This document shows, in pieces, positions 37,154 through 45,265 of a stretch of DNA of 64,000 nt (positions are counted from its first letter, which is position 1; each line of letters starts with the position of its first letter). Source of the stretch: Polyangiaceae bacterium (GTDB lineage Bacteria; Myxococcota_A; Polyangia; Polyangiales; Polyangiaceae); NCBI GenBank assembly GCA_025936045.1, contig JAICUB010000027.1, positions 1 to 64,000 of the forward strand, read 5' to 3'. The notes beneath the pieces are model-generated. The model made no database searches, was not told the DNA's origin, and saw only the letters and a list, made by a program, of their open reading frames with translations. Both the position numbers and the translations under genes were made by a program.

Positions 37154-39050
37154 GCCCGTGACCAAACCGGTCGAGCTCAGCGGGCCCGACGTGAAGGTCA
37201 TCGACCAGACCGCGAACATGGCGGAGCTCCTCGCCACGCGCGCCTGGCCGAGCGTCACGCGCTGGGAGCGCCTCGAAGGCATCCCGCGTAGCCACGAGCT
37301 CGACCGCGCCCTCCGCGCGGAAGTGCGCGATCCGCTCTGGATGCTGAGCCGGCAGTGGCAGCTCGGCGAGTTCGAGGGGGACGACGCGGGCTCGCCCGTG
37401 TTGGCGAAGCTCCACCTCGCGAAGACGCGCCTCACCACCTACCGCGCTGCCCGCGACACGGAGCAACCCCTGGAGGACGGCGTGCCGCTCGAAGCGCGCG
37501 TGGAGCGACGCGCGATCCCCTTCAGCTGCGACGCCCAGCCGATCGCGCTCGATCTGCGTCTGCTCCTCGGACGTCACTGGTCGAAGCTCCTGGTCAAAAA
37601 CGGCCTCGGCGCCTACGTCGACGACTTCCGGCGCGCGTTTCGCGTCGCGCCCCCGCCGGCGCCGAGCGACACGAACGCCCTCGTGCTCGCCCACCGCGAG
37701 GCGTGGCAGGCGCGCTCCGCGTTCGGCGATCGAGCGCTCGACGGCCGCCTCTGGTACGAGTGGATCGTCGCGCACGCCGCTCCACGGGATTTCTCCCTGC
37801 TGCCCGCGCCGCTTGCCGTCGCGTCCGGCGATACGGACAAGCTGAGCCACGTCTGCGATGCCTTCCTCGCCTGGTTCGCTCGCCTGATCGAGCAGCCGAG
37901 CGGCGGTGACGCCTGGGAGCCCGATCGCTTCGAGTACCGCTTCGACTGCTCCGCACCGACGGACTCCGGCCGCAAGGAGCTCGCCGCCGAGGGCTACCGC
38001 GGTGGCCACCTCGATTGGTACGCCTTCGACCAGGGAGCGCCTTCGCGTAACGCTCCCGTCCGGTCCGAAGCGAGCACGACCGAAACCAACACGTTCCTCC
38101 CCGTCCCGGTCGAGTTCAACGGGATGGCGAACACGCGCTACTGGGCCTTCGAGGACCGGCGCGTGAGCTTCGCCGGCATTCGGCCGGACACGACCGAGCT
38201 CGCGAAGCTATTGCTGCTCGAGTTCGGTCTCGTCTACGCGAACGATTGGTGCGTCGTGCCGGTGCCGGTGGACGCAGGCAGCATCGTGGAGGTGCTCGGC
38301 CTCGCAGTCACCAACGTCTTCGGCGAACGGATGTGGATCGAGCCCGCGGCGCGGGCGGCTGGAGCCGACTGGCAGCGCTTTCGCCTCTTCGGCTTGTCGG
38401 CAGCACCCGGCAGCAGCGCCGACGCCGACCAGAGCCTGCTCATGCTGCCCACCGTGCCGAAGATCCAAGAAGGCCCTCCGCTCGAGCGCGTCGCACTGGT
38501 CCGCGACGAGATGGCGAACATGGTTTGGGGTATCGAAGCCACCGTGCCGCTACCGCCCGGTCTCGGCCGCTCGGGCAGCGGCGCAGCGGCGGAGAGCGCC
38601 GAGTATTTTCGCCGCCGGCGCAGCGGCGGTCCCGCCACGCCTCCGCTCGAGAACGATGCCAAGGTTCGCTACGAGCTCATGACCGCCGTGCCGGAGAATT
38701 GGATCCCCTTCGTTCCCGTCCACGTGCCCGGAGACACGCGTGAGATCCAGCTGCAGCGGGCCAGCATGCCGCGCGTGATCGAAAACGACACCGGGCCGAT
38801 CCTGCGCATCAAGCCGCTCACGAGCTTGCTCCGTGAAGGGCTCGAAGCGGAGTCGCCCGCCCCTTACTTCGTGCACGAGGAAGAGGTCCCGCGCGCCGGG
38901 GCCGTGGTCGTGCAACGGTACCAACGCACGCGCTCGAGCGACGGGCGCGTCTTCGTCTGGCTCGGCGCCGAGAAGAGCGTGGGCCGCGGCGAAGGCTCGA
39001 GTGGGCTCGAGTTCGATAGCCTGACGGACGTGAAGCCCCGTGCCGGCTGA
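37146..39050 (+). CDS. 634-aa protein, last gene of the five-gene operon, unknown family
   Basis: Soluble-looking protein without signal peptide. Notable conserved-looking segments are TRAWPSVTRWERLEGIPRSH, VRDPLWMLSRQWQLGEFEGD, DAGSPVLAKLHLAKTRLTTY, FNGMANTRYWAFEDRRVSFA and FGLVYANDWCVVPVPVDAGS; the density of Trp/Tyr and Asp suggests a ligand- or protein-binding surface rather than a known enzyme. No catalytic motif is recognised. ATG at 37146 lies inside the end of the preceding gene (8-base overlap including its TAA), strong evidence for coupled translation and a fixed ratio with it. The stop lies 8 bases from the end of the convergent gene. Confidence 0.8.
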   Translation: MPKPVTKPVELSGPDVKVIDQTANMAELLATRAWPSVTRWERLEGIPRSHELDRALRAEVRDPLWMLSRQWQLGEFEGDDAGSPVLAKLHLAKTRLTTYRAARDTEQPLEDGVPLEARVERRAIPFSCDAQPIALDLRLLLGRHWSKLLVKNGLGAYVDDFRRAFRVAPPPAPSDTNALVLAHREAWQARSAFGDRALDGRLWYEWIVAHAAPRDFSLLPAPLAVASGDTDKLSHVCDAFLAWFARLIEQPSGGDAWEPDRFEYRFDCSAPTDSGRKELAAEGYRGGHLDWYAFDQGAPSRNAPVRSEASTTETNTFLPVPVEFNGMANTRYWAFEDRRVSFAGIRPDTTELAKLLLLEFGLVYANDWCVVPVPVDAGSIVEVLGLAVTNVFGERMWIEPAARAAGADWQRFRLFGLSAAPGSSADADQSLLMLPTVPKIQEGPPLERVALVRDEMANMVWGIEATVPLPPGLGRSGSGAAAESAEYFRRRRSGGPATPPLENDAKVRYELMTAVPENWIPFVPVHVPGDTREIQLQRASMPRVIENDTGPILRIKPLTSLLREGLEAESPAPYFVHEEEVPRAGAVVVQRYQRTRSSDGRVFVWLGAEKSVGRGEGSSGLEFDSLTDVKPRAG

Positions 39051-39058
39051 CCGAGCTG

Positions 39059-40030
39059 CTACTCGGTCGTCTTCGGCCGAGCGGGCTTCGCCGCTTTGGA
39101 CTTCTTCTTGGGGGCCGGCTTCAGCGTGAGCGTGATGAAGTCGCGTACGTCGAAGAGATCACGTGGCAGCTCCCCGTGCTCGCTCAGCTTGTTGGCAATC
39201 ACGCGCACGATGGCGAGGAAGCTCGCGTAACCCGAGCCGTTCGGCTGAGCCGCGACGGGACGGTGCGAGATGGTCGCCTTCATTTGCTTACGGAAGGTCG
39301 TCGACTCCACGCAGACGTGGTCGGTCGGATAAACCACGGCGGAGAGCGCGGTCGCGAGCTCCCAGCGTGGCGGCGCACCGAAAGCCGCGGTGAAGGCCGA
39401 GCAGAAACGATCGAAACGCACGTCGTACGCGGCGGCGCCGTGAAGCAGCTCGCGCACCGCGAGCGCGAGGGCCCGCTTCTGTTCTTCGCCCGGCTGCTTC
39501 AGCTTCAACTGAGCCGCGGACACCAGATCCGTGTGGCTCAGCACCTTCGCGACCGACTCCCAGATTTGCCCGAACTTTTGGGCACTCACGAGCGTGTCGA
39601 GGCTTGCCTGCGCCAAGACCTGGCGCGCTTCCTCGATCAGCGGCGCACGGTGCTGTGGCGCCCGCGCCGGCGCGCCCTCACCGCGAATGTCCGCCACCCA
39701 TCGCGGATCGGAAAATCCGCCCGGGAACGCGGCGTGGAACGTGCGGAGCTGCTCCCCGAAATCCAGGCCACCGGGACGGGCCCCCTCGCTCGGCGAACGG
39801 GCCGCCAAAATACCGCGCAGGCGCGCGTACGCCGCCCGCTCTTGATCGCTCGGCTCTTCGACCTTGAGCATCATCGCGGTGAAGCCGCTCGCGAGCGTCC
39901 GCTCGTCCCCGTTTTCGAAGAGGTAGCGATGCTTGCCGTCTTTTTCGCCCGCGAAGATGCCGACGCCCCACTCTGCTCGCATTGAATGTCGAAGCAGGGG
40001 CGGGAACGGATTCTCGATAGATGTCGTCAT
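39059..40030 (-). CDS. Hypothetical protein with Tudor/SH3-like N-terminus
   Basis: 323 aa. Residues 10-55 (LRHSMRAEWGVGIFAGEKDG then HRYLFENGDERTLASGFT) look like the small SH3/Tudor-like barrel of DUF3553-type domains, which often bind RNA polymerase, nucleic acid or other proteins. The middle is helical (RELLHGAAAYDVRFDRFCSA, YPTDHVCVESTTFRKQMKAT), and the tail is basic (KPAPKKKSKAAKPARP). ATG at 40030 with an upstream GGAAAGG-like site is preferred over a longer N-terminus. It is convergent with the five-gene operon and divergent from the RRM gene; a link to the operon is possible but not shown. Confidence 0.75.
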   Translation of the reverse strand: MTTSIENPFPPLLRHSMRAEWGVGIFAGEKDGKHRYLFENGDERTLASGFTAMMLKVEEPSDQERAAYARLRGILAARSPSEGARPGGLDFGEQLRTFHAAFPGGFSDPRWVADIRGEGAPARAPQHRAPLIEEARQVLAQASLDTLVSAQKFGQIWESVAKVLSHTDLVSAAQLKLKQPGEEQKRALALAVRELLHGAAAYDVRFDRFCSAFTAAFGAPPRWELATALSAVVYPTDHVCVESTTFRKQMKATISHRPVAAQPNGSGYASFLAIVRVIANKLSEHGELPRDLFDVRDFITLTLKPAPKKKSKAAKPARPKTTE

Positions 40031-40257
40031 GGGTAAACCTTTCCCGAAATGCGACAGCGCAAATTCGTTGCGCGGCACTTCTGAGGCGAAACCGCGGCTC
40101 GTCGGCTCTCGAGGGCGACGGCTTAAAACGAAGACTAGCACGAACCGGGCCCACGCGCACGAACTCCCGAATTTCTCGGGTCCGCCAAAGAACGTTTGTG
40201 CGGCGCCGAAATCCAGAGTAAGCGCTCGGACCCGGATCAGGCTTCGGAAAGGTTACC

Positions 40258-40638
40258 TTGGGAAATCGGCTGTTTGTTGGCAATCTATCGTTTGGAACAA
40301 CTCAGGCGGACCTCGAAGCGGCGTTCGCTGCCGCGGGCGAGGTGCGGGAGGTAGCAATCCCCGTCGACCGCACGACAGGTCAACCGCGAGGCTTTGCCTT
40401 CGTGACGATGGCCAACGCAGAGGCGACCGCTAACGCGATCTCCCAACTCAACGGCGCCACGTTGGACGGCCGCGAGATTCGCGTCGACGAGGCTCAGGAG
40501 CGCTCGGGCGGCGGCGGTGGCGGCGGCTTTCGCGGCGGCGGCGGCGGCGGTGGTCGCGGCGGCGGGTTCGGTGGCGGCCGCGGCGGCGGGCGCAAGGGCG
40601 GCGGCGGAAGCCGTCGCGGTAGCCGCGATCGCTTCTGA
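40258..40638 (+). CDS. RRM-type RNA-binding protein with Gly/Arg-rich tail
   Basis: 126 aa. A single RNA recognition motif at residues 4-80: RNP2 RLFVGNLSF and RNP1 RGFAFVTM, with the usual spacing. The tail from 83 is Gly-rich with Arg (FRGGGG, RGGGFGGGRGGGR), like cyanobacterial and myxobacterial Rbp proteins. It is a cytoplasmic single-stranded RNA binder, often cold- or stress-induced. TTG start at 40258, chosen because GGAAAGG precedes it and the RRM begins directly after it. It stands alone, ending 77 bases before the convergent Cys-rich gene. Confidence 0.93.
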   Translation: MGNRLFVGNLSFGTTQADLEAAFAAAGEVREVAIPVDRTTGQPRGFAFVTMANAEATANAISQLNGATLDGREIRVDEAQERSGGGGGGGFRGGGGGGGRGGGFGGGRGGGRKGGGGSRRGSRDRF

Positions 40639-40686
40639 GCGGTAGGGCTAGGCGAGCGACAGCGCCCTCGCGCGGCGGTTCTTCTG

Positions 40687-40714
40687 GCGCGAGCAAGCCG
40701 TAGCGCTTGCTCGT
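40687..40714. terminator. Hairpin between convergent genes, probable bidirectional terminator
   Basis: CGAGCAAGC (40689-40697) pairs perfectly with GCTTGCTCG (40704-40712) around the 6-base loop CGTAGC, extendable by a G-T and a C-G pair. It lies exactly between the stops of the RRM gene and the Cys-rich gene. Confidence 0.65.
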
Positions 40715-40715
40715 G

Positions 40716-43355
40716 TCAGGGCGACTGCGCGGGGGCGAGCACGACCGCCAGGTGTGTCAATCGCCCGGGGTTCGGGTCGCTCCACGACGGAACGTAGCTT
40801 GCCGCCGCGGGCAACACGGGTGAAGCGGCGGTCACCAGCATTCCGAACGCGCGCATCGGTGCGTTGCCGCTATTGGGCGGATAGAACGTGAGCGGCGCCG
40901 TGGCCATCGTCTCGATGAGGGTGAGGTTCGCTGCGGGTGTCACCGACCAGGCTGGGCAGCCGCTCGAGCTTGCGCCTACCGCACACGTTCTCGTGTCCCA
41001 ATAGTCCGAGATGAAACTATAAATGACCGAGCCGCTCACGGCGACGGGCAGCGTGGGCGCGACCACGCCGGGGTCGGCCGGATCCGGCGCGCCGAGGAAA
41101 CCGCCCGCCGAGCTCGTGACGGGCATGGTCTGCCGCACGCCATTGAGCTGAAGGACCTGCGCAACGACGACATGGGCCGGACCGGTCGACCCGCCGATGC
41201 CGAGCGTCACCGGGGCGCCGTCGGCCGCGGCGTCCCCGAGGGGCAGGTAGTAGACGAACAGGTCGGGACTCCAGCCGTCGTCCACACCCGCCTGCGATGG
41301 CCCCGCGAGCATGTTCTGATTGCCGAACGTCACCGCGCCCGGGCGGGCGCCCGCGATGCCGGCGCTCACCGCGTTGCTCCTCAGGGCGTCGGAGACGATC
41401 GCGACGAGCACGAGCCGGTTGGTCCCCGCATGCGGCGTCACGTTGAACGAAAGCGAGCCCGCGGCTGCGGTGGCCGTCGGGTAGGGGCTCGTGTTGGCGA
41501 GCGTGATTTTCGCCTGACATTGATACTTGCCGCCGCTCGGGACGCAGTTCGGCGTCGCGCCGGCGCACGCGTTGTCGCAGGCGCCGCAGTTGAGTGCGGT
41601 GGTGATGTCGGTCTCACAGCCGTTCTCGTTCTCGCCGTCGCAGGAGAGGTGGTTCGCATCGCACGTCGGCGCGTCGCACTTTGCGTTGGTGCACGAGGTC
41701 GTGAGAGCGCCCGCGCTCGAGCACGTCCCGGTGCAGCTCCCGCAGTGCTGCACGCTGCTCGAAACGTCCGTCTCGCAGCCGTCGGCGGCGTTGCAATCCG
41801 CGTGGTTCTTCGAGCACTCGTCGACCATGCAGCTCGAGTTCACACAGGCGGCCGTGGCGTTCGGAACGTTGCACGCGTTGGTGCACCCGCCGCAGTGGTC
41901 CGGATCGCTCGTCGTGTCCGTCTCGCAACCGTTCGAAACTTTGCCGTCGCAGTCGTGGAAGCCGCCCTCGCAGTTCAGGGCGCAGACACCGGCGGCACAC
42001 GTTCCCGTCCCGTGCGCGACGACGTCGCACCGCAACGCGCAGCCGCCACAGTTTTTCGCGTCGCCGAGGAGGTTCGTCTCGCAGCCGGTCGAGTACCCTC
42101 CGTCCTCGGCGCCGGAGTCGCAGTTGTCGAAACCTCGGTCGCAGCTCGTGATCGCGCACTCGCCGTCCACGCACTCGGCCTTGCCGTTGGCCGCTCCGCA
42201 AATGTTCCCGCAGCGGCCGCAATTCGACGGATCGTTGCGCAGGTTCGTCTCGCATTTCTGATCGCCGTCGCAGTCCCCGAGCCCGTCACCGCAATCCGTG
42301 TGGCCGCACTTCCCGTCGATGCAGTTCGGCGTGCCGTCCGTGTCGGGGCACGCTTTCCCGCAAGCGCCGCAGTTCTCGACGTCGTTCAGCGAAGCCTCGC
42401 AGCCGGTGGCCGGATCGCCATCGCAGTCCCCGAAGTCGCCGTCGCACTCGAGCATGCACTTCGCGTTCACGCACCGGGGCGTACCGTGAAAATCGGGGCA
42501 GACGTTGCCGCAGCCACCGCAGTTCGCGCTGTCGATGCCGCCGTTTACCTCGCAGCCGTCGTCGTCGTCGGTATTGCAACGGAGCCACGGCTTGACGCAC
42601 TCGTCGATCTGGCAAACCCCGCCCGTGCAGCTCGAGTTCGCGTGAGACAAGTCGCAGACGTGCCCGCAAGCGCCACAGTTGTCGGCGGAAGCGAGCAGGT
42701 TCGTCTCGCAAGGCGCGTCGAGGTCGCCGTCGCACTCGTCCGTACCCCGCTTGCAATTGAGCGCGCACACCTCCGTCGACGAGTCGCAGAGGCCGCTCTC
42801 ACAATCCGTCGCGACGGAACAAGGCGTGCCGATGGCACAGCCGTCATCGCAAAACGCGCCGCCACAGTCCGCGCCGAGCTCGTCCGCGTTGCGGACCCCA
42901 TCCATGCACGTGGCGCTGGCGCAGAGTCCGTCTTCGGCGCACACCTTGCTCTGACAATCGCGCGCGTCCAGGCACGGCTGGCCGTCGCGGCACGGATCGC
43001 AACCGCCGCCACAATCGATGCCCGTCTCGTCGCCGTCCAGAACGCTGTTTTCACAGCCAGGCTGCTGGCAAAATCCGGCGATGCAGCGGCCGTCCGCGCA
43101 GTCCGACGGGTAGACGCACTGGCGGCCGAGCTCGCAGCCATGGCAGTCCTCGCCGCCGCAGTCGATGTCCGTCTCCCCAAGAGCGGTATCGGGCTTTTGA
43201 TTGTTGCAGTGGTCGACCGTATCGGCGACGAAATGATATTCCGGTGTGGAACACGCGAGCGCGACGAGGAACGCCGCCGCCGCCGCCACCGTCAGCGCGC
43301 GGCGAGCACCGAGGCCGAGCAAGGTCACCGGCGCGAAGGTTACACCTTGGACCAC
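40716..43355 (-). CDS. Cys-rich exported modular protein
   Basis: 879 aa. Residues 1-38 are a signal peptide (ALTVAAAAAFLVALACSTP), probably a lipoprotein with a non-ideal lipobox. Three N-terminal modules of the type ETDIDCGG..C..C are followed by eight modules of about 45 residues with the pattern DCDGDxxxGCETN(L)xxDxxNCGxCGxxC, rich in Asp and Cys, so disulfide-bonded and possibly Ca-binding. The C-terminal 240 residues (SLSFNVTPHAGTNRLVLVAI, APVTLGIGGSTGPAHVVVAQ) form a Cys-poor beta domain. Such proteins are common and uncharacterised on myxobacterial surfaces. Start ATG at 43355. Divergent from the sulfotransferase-like gene. Confidence 0.85.
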   Translation of the reverse strand: MVQGVTFAPVTLLGLGARRALTVAAAAAFLVALACSTPEYHFVADTVDHCNNQKPDTALGETDIDCGGEDCHGCELGRQCVYPSDCADGRCIAGFCQQPGCENSVLDGDETGIDCGGGCDPCRDGQPCLDARDCQSKVCAEDGLCASATCMDGVRNADELGADCGGAFCDDGCAIGTPCSVATDCESGLCDSSTEVCALNCKRGTDECDGDLDAPCETNLLASADNCGACGHVCDLSHANSSCTGGVCQIDECVKPWLRCNTDDDDGCEVNGGIDSANCGGCGNVCPDFHGTPRCVNAKCMLECDGDFGDCDGDPATGCEASLNDVENCGACGKACPDTDGTPNCIDGKCGHTDCGDGLGDCDGDQKCETNLRNDPSNCGRCGNICGAANGKAECVDGECAITSCDRGFDNCDSGAEDGGYSTGCETNLLGDAKNCGGCALRCDVVAHGTGTCAAGVCALNCEGGFHDCDGKVSNGCETDTTSDPDHCGGCTNACNVPNATAACVNSSCMVDECSKNHADCNAADGCETDVSSSVQHCGSCTGTCSSAGALTTSCTNAKCDAPTCDANHLSCDGENENGCETDITTALNCGACDNACAGATPNCVPSGGKYQCQAKITLANTSPYPTATAAAGSLSFNVTPHAGTNRLVLVAIVSDALRSNAVSAGIAGARPGAVTFGNQNMLAGPSQAGVDDGWSPDLFVYYLPLGDAAADGAPVTLGIGGSTGPAHVVVAQVLQLNGVRQTMPVTSSAGGFLGAPDPADPGVVAPTLPVAVSGSVIYSFISDYWDTRTCAVGASSSGCPAWSVTPAANLTLIETMATAPLTFYPPNSGNAPMRAFGMLVTAASPVLPAAASYVPSWSDPNPGRLTHLAVVLAPAQSP

Positions 43356-43388
43356 TTGGGGCGATCGTGAATTTGGAGCTCCTTTGGG

Positions 43389-43430
43389 GTGACGCTCGCA
43401 AAGTTCACCGTGACGCTCGCAAAATTCACC
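43389..43430. repeat. Tandem 21-bp direct repeat between divergent genes
   Basis: Bases 43389-43409 and 43410-43430 are identical except for one G/A (GTGACGCTCGCAAA-G/A-TTCACC). They sit 34 bases upstream of the Cys-rich gene start and 93 bases upstream of the sulfotransferase-like start. A 21-base period equals two helical turns, fitting a direct-repeat operator, but this is unproven. Confidence 0.55.
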
Positions 43431-43522
43431 AGGGTTCGGCGTGATCCGTCGCCTCCCTCCGGGTATAGGCCGAACGGCCCATTGTGCAGGTCTCGAGCGC
43501 GTGTTGTGCCTTGGGGTTCTCC

Positions 43523-45232
43523 ATGGCCATCCAGTCGAAGCATGATCGGGCGGGGCTCACGGCAACGGCGCTATTCGCGGTTTTGATCGGCGGCGCTGGC
43601 TGGGGAAGCGCGGGCTGCGGTACCGCTTCGTCTGCCACCTCCCCGAACGGATCGGGCGAGGGAGCCACGGGCGGCTCGTCGAGCGCCGGTGCTGGAACCG
43701 GTGCCGGAGGCGGTGCAGCCGGAAGTGGCGCCGCGAGTGATGCCGCAAGCGGCGGCTTCGCCAACTCCATGAGCGCGAGCGGAGGGCTCGAGGCAAGGGG
43801 AGGACAAGGCGCGGGGCTCACCGCCGGTGCGGGCGCGCCGGCACCAGAGGACCCCGCCAAAGCCCCCGTCCTGTCGGGACTGCTCGTCGAGGCCAATCCC
43901 AACAATACGCTGTCGTGCTTCGTCAGCTGGACTACGGATCTCGCCTCCACATCCGAGGTTCAGTTCGGCGTCGACGGCTACCAGTTTCACGTCGTTCAAT
44001 CCGAGTCGGTCACTGCGCACCGGGTGCTGGTCATCGGCATGCACGCGGAAACCGCGTATCTTCTCAAGGCCGTGTCGTCCAATGCGGCAGGAGCTGCGAG
44101 CGTCGAGGGAACCTTCACTACCGGCGCGTTGCCGAGCGGACTGCCGGTTGCTACCGAGACGGTCGCCGACACGAGCGGCGCTCAGAACGGCTGGACGTTG
44201 ATCAACGTGATGCCGGCGGGCGGGCGGGGCTTCGTCGGCACGGAGCCCGGCATCATGGCGATGTACGACATGGAGGGCCAGCCGGTTTGGTATTTCGTCA
44301 ACGGCACCACGCCCGACGTCCGCGGCGACGTGTCCTTGCGAGTGCTCGCGAACCACAATCTGGTGCTCGGTCCTTCCTCGGGCGAGCCGCCCAAGGAGAT
44401 CGACCTGGCGGGCAACGTGATTTGGCAGGGGCCGCCGTCGACGCCGGGCGGGTCATCGATGGATCCCGCGACCGCGCCGATGTCGCACTACGCGGGCAAG
44501 CTCGAAAACGGCAACTACGTCATCTTTCGCAACCTCACCAACGGCGACGGCATCATCGGGGCACTCGTACAAGAGCTGTCGCCCGAGAACGAGGTCGTCT
44601 GGTCGTGGAACCTCTTCGATCACGAGCAACCGCCCGCGGACGCGCAAATGGACTGGTGTCACCCGAACTCGGTGACGGTCGATCTCGTCAACGACGTGTT
44701 TTATCTGAGCTGTCGCTACCAGGGCGTCTTCAAGGTCAAGCGCTCCGGCGATCAGGCCGTGCTCTGGGAGTTGGGCGGGGAAAAGGGCGGCGACTTCACG
44801 TTCGATCCCCCGGAGGCCGCGGTTTTCGACCAACACGATCCCGAGGTCCACGCCGACGGAACCATTTTGGTGTTCGACAATCATTATGGATATACGGCGC
44901 CTCCCGCAGGCACGACGTCGCGCGCGATCGAGTTCAAGCTCGACGAATCCGCGATGGTGGCGACGCCCACCTTCGAGTTTCCGGGCAGCTATGAAAACGT
45001 CGACGATTGGTACAGAAGCTCGTGGCTCACGCCCTACTGGGGCGACGCCGATAGGCTGGCGAACGGCAACGTCTTGGTGTGCGCGGGTCTACGCAACAAC
45101 AGTGGGCAGACGCACGTGTTCGAGGTTCGCCCCTCGGACGGAGCGGTGGTGTGGCAGATCACGTTGCCCGCCGGCGACGGCTCGTACCAAGCCGAGCGCC
45201 TCTCTCCCCCGCCGCTGGTCGAGCCGATGTAG
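43523..45232 (+). CDS. Arylsulfotransferase (ASST)-like lipoprotein
   Basis: 569 aa. The signal peptide LFAVLIGGAGWGSAGC precedes a Gly/Ser/Ala linker to about residue 110. A fibronectin-type-III-like segment (VSWTTDLASTSEVQFGVDGY) follows. From about 220 the protein shows the ASST pattern: GIMAMYDMEGQPVWYF, SHYAGKLENGNYVIF, VQELSPENEVVWSWNLFDHE, DWCHPNSVTVDLVNDVFYLS, DQHDPEVHADGTILVFDNHY, RLANGNVLVCAGLRNN. It is a six-bladed propeller fold that in the family transfers sulfate between phenols in the periplasm; whether this divergent member has activity is unknown. ATG at 43523 starts the signal peptide; a longer frame exists. Confidence 0.85.
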   Translation: MAIQSKHDRAGLTATALFAVLIGGAGWGSAGCGTASSATSPNGSGEGATGGSSSAGAGTGAGGGAAGSGAASDAASGGFANSMSASGGLEARGGQGAGLTAGAGAPAPEDPAKAPVLSGLLVEANPNNTLSCFVSWTTDLASTSEVQFGVDGYQFHVVQSESVTAHRVLVIGMHAETAYLLKAVSSNAAGAASVEGTFTTGALPSGLPVATETVADTSGAQNGWTLINVMPAGGRGFVGTEPGIMAMYDMEGQPVWYFVNGTTPDVRGDVSLRVLANHNLVLGPSSGEPPKEIDLAGNVIWQGPPSTPGGSSMDPATAPMSHYAGKLENGNYVIFRNLTNGDGIIGALVQELSPENEVVWSWNLFDHEQPPADAQMDWCHPNSVTVDLVNDVFYLSCRYQGVFKVKRSGDQAVLWELGGEKGGDFTFDPPEAAVFDQHDPEVHADGTILVFDNHYGYTAPPAGTTSRAIEFKLDESAMVATPTFEFPGSYENVDDWYRSSWLTPYWGDADRLANGNVLVCAGLRNNSGQTHVFEVRPSDGAVVWQITLPAGDGSYQAERLSPPPLVEPM

Positions 45233-45265
45233 TCTCGAGCGCCGCGCCCGTCACCCGGGGGTGCG

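Noticed and set aside
22873..39050. Contractile injection system or phage-tail-like cluster
   Set aside because: No sheath, tube, spike, baseplate, tape-measure or AAA ATPase gene was recognised among or next to the five genes.
41172..43370. 732-aa plus-strand frame opposite the Cys-rich gene
   Set aside because: Val/Arg/Ala-rich low-complexity product, antisense of the Cys-rich modules; no domain or start signal.
43389..43430. Repeat as the start of a CRISPR array
   Set aside because: Only two adjacent copies without spacers and no cas genes.
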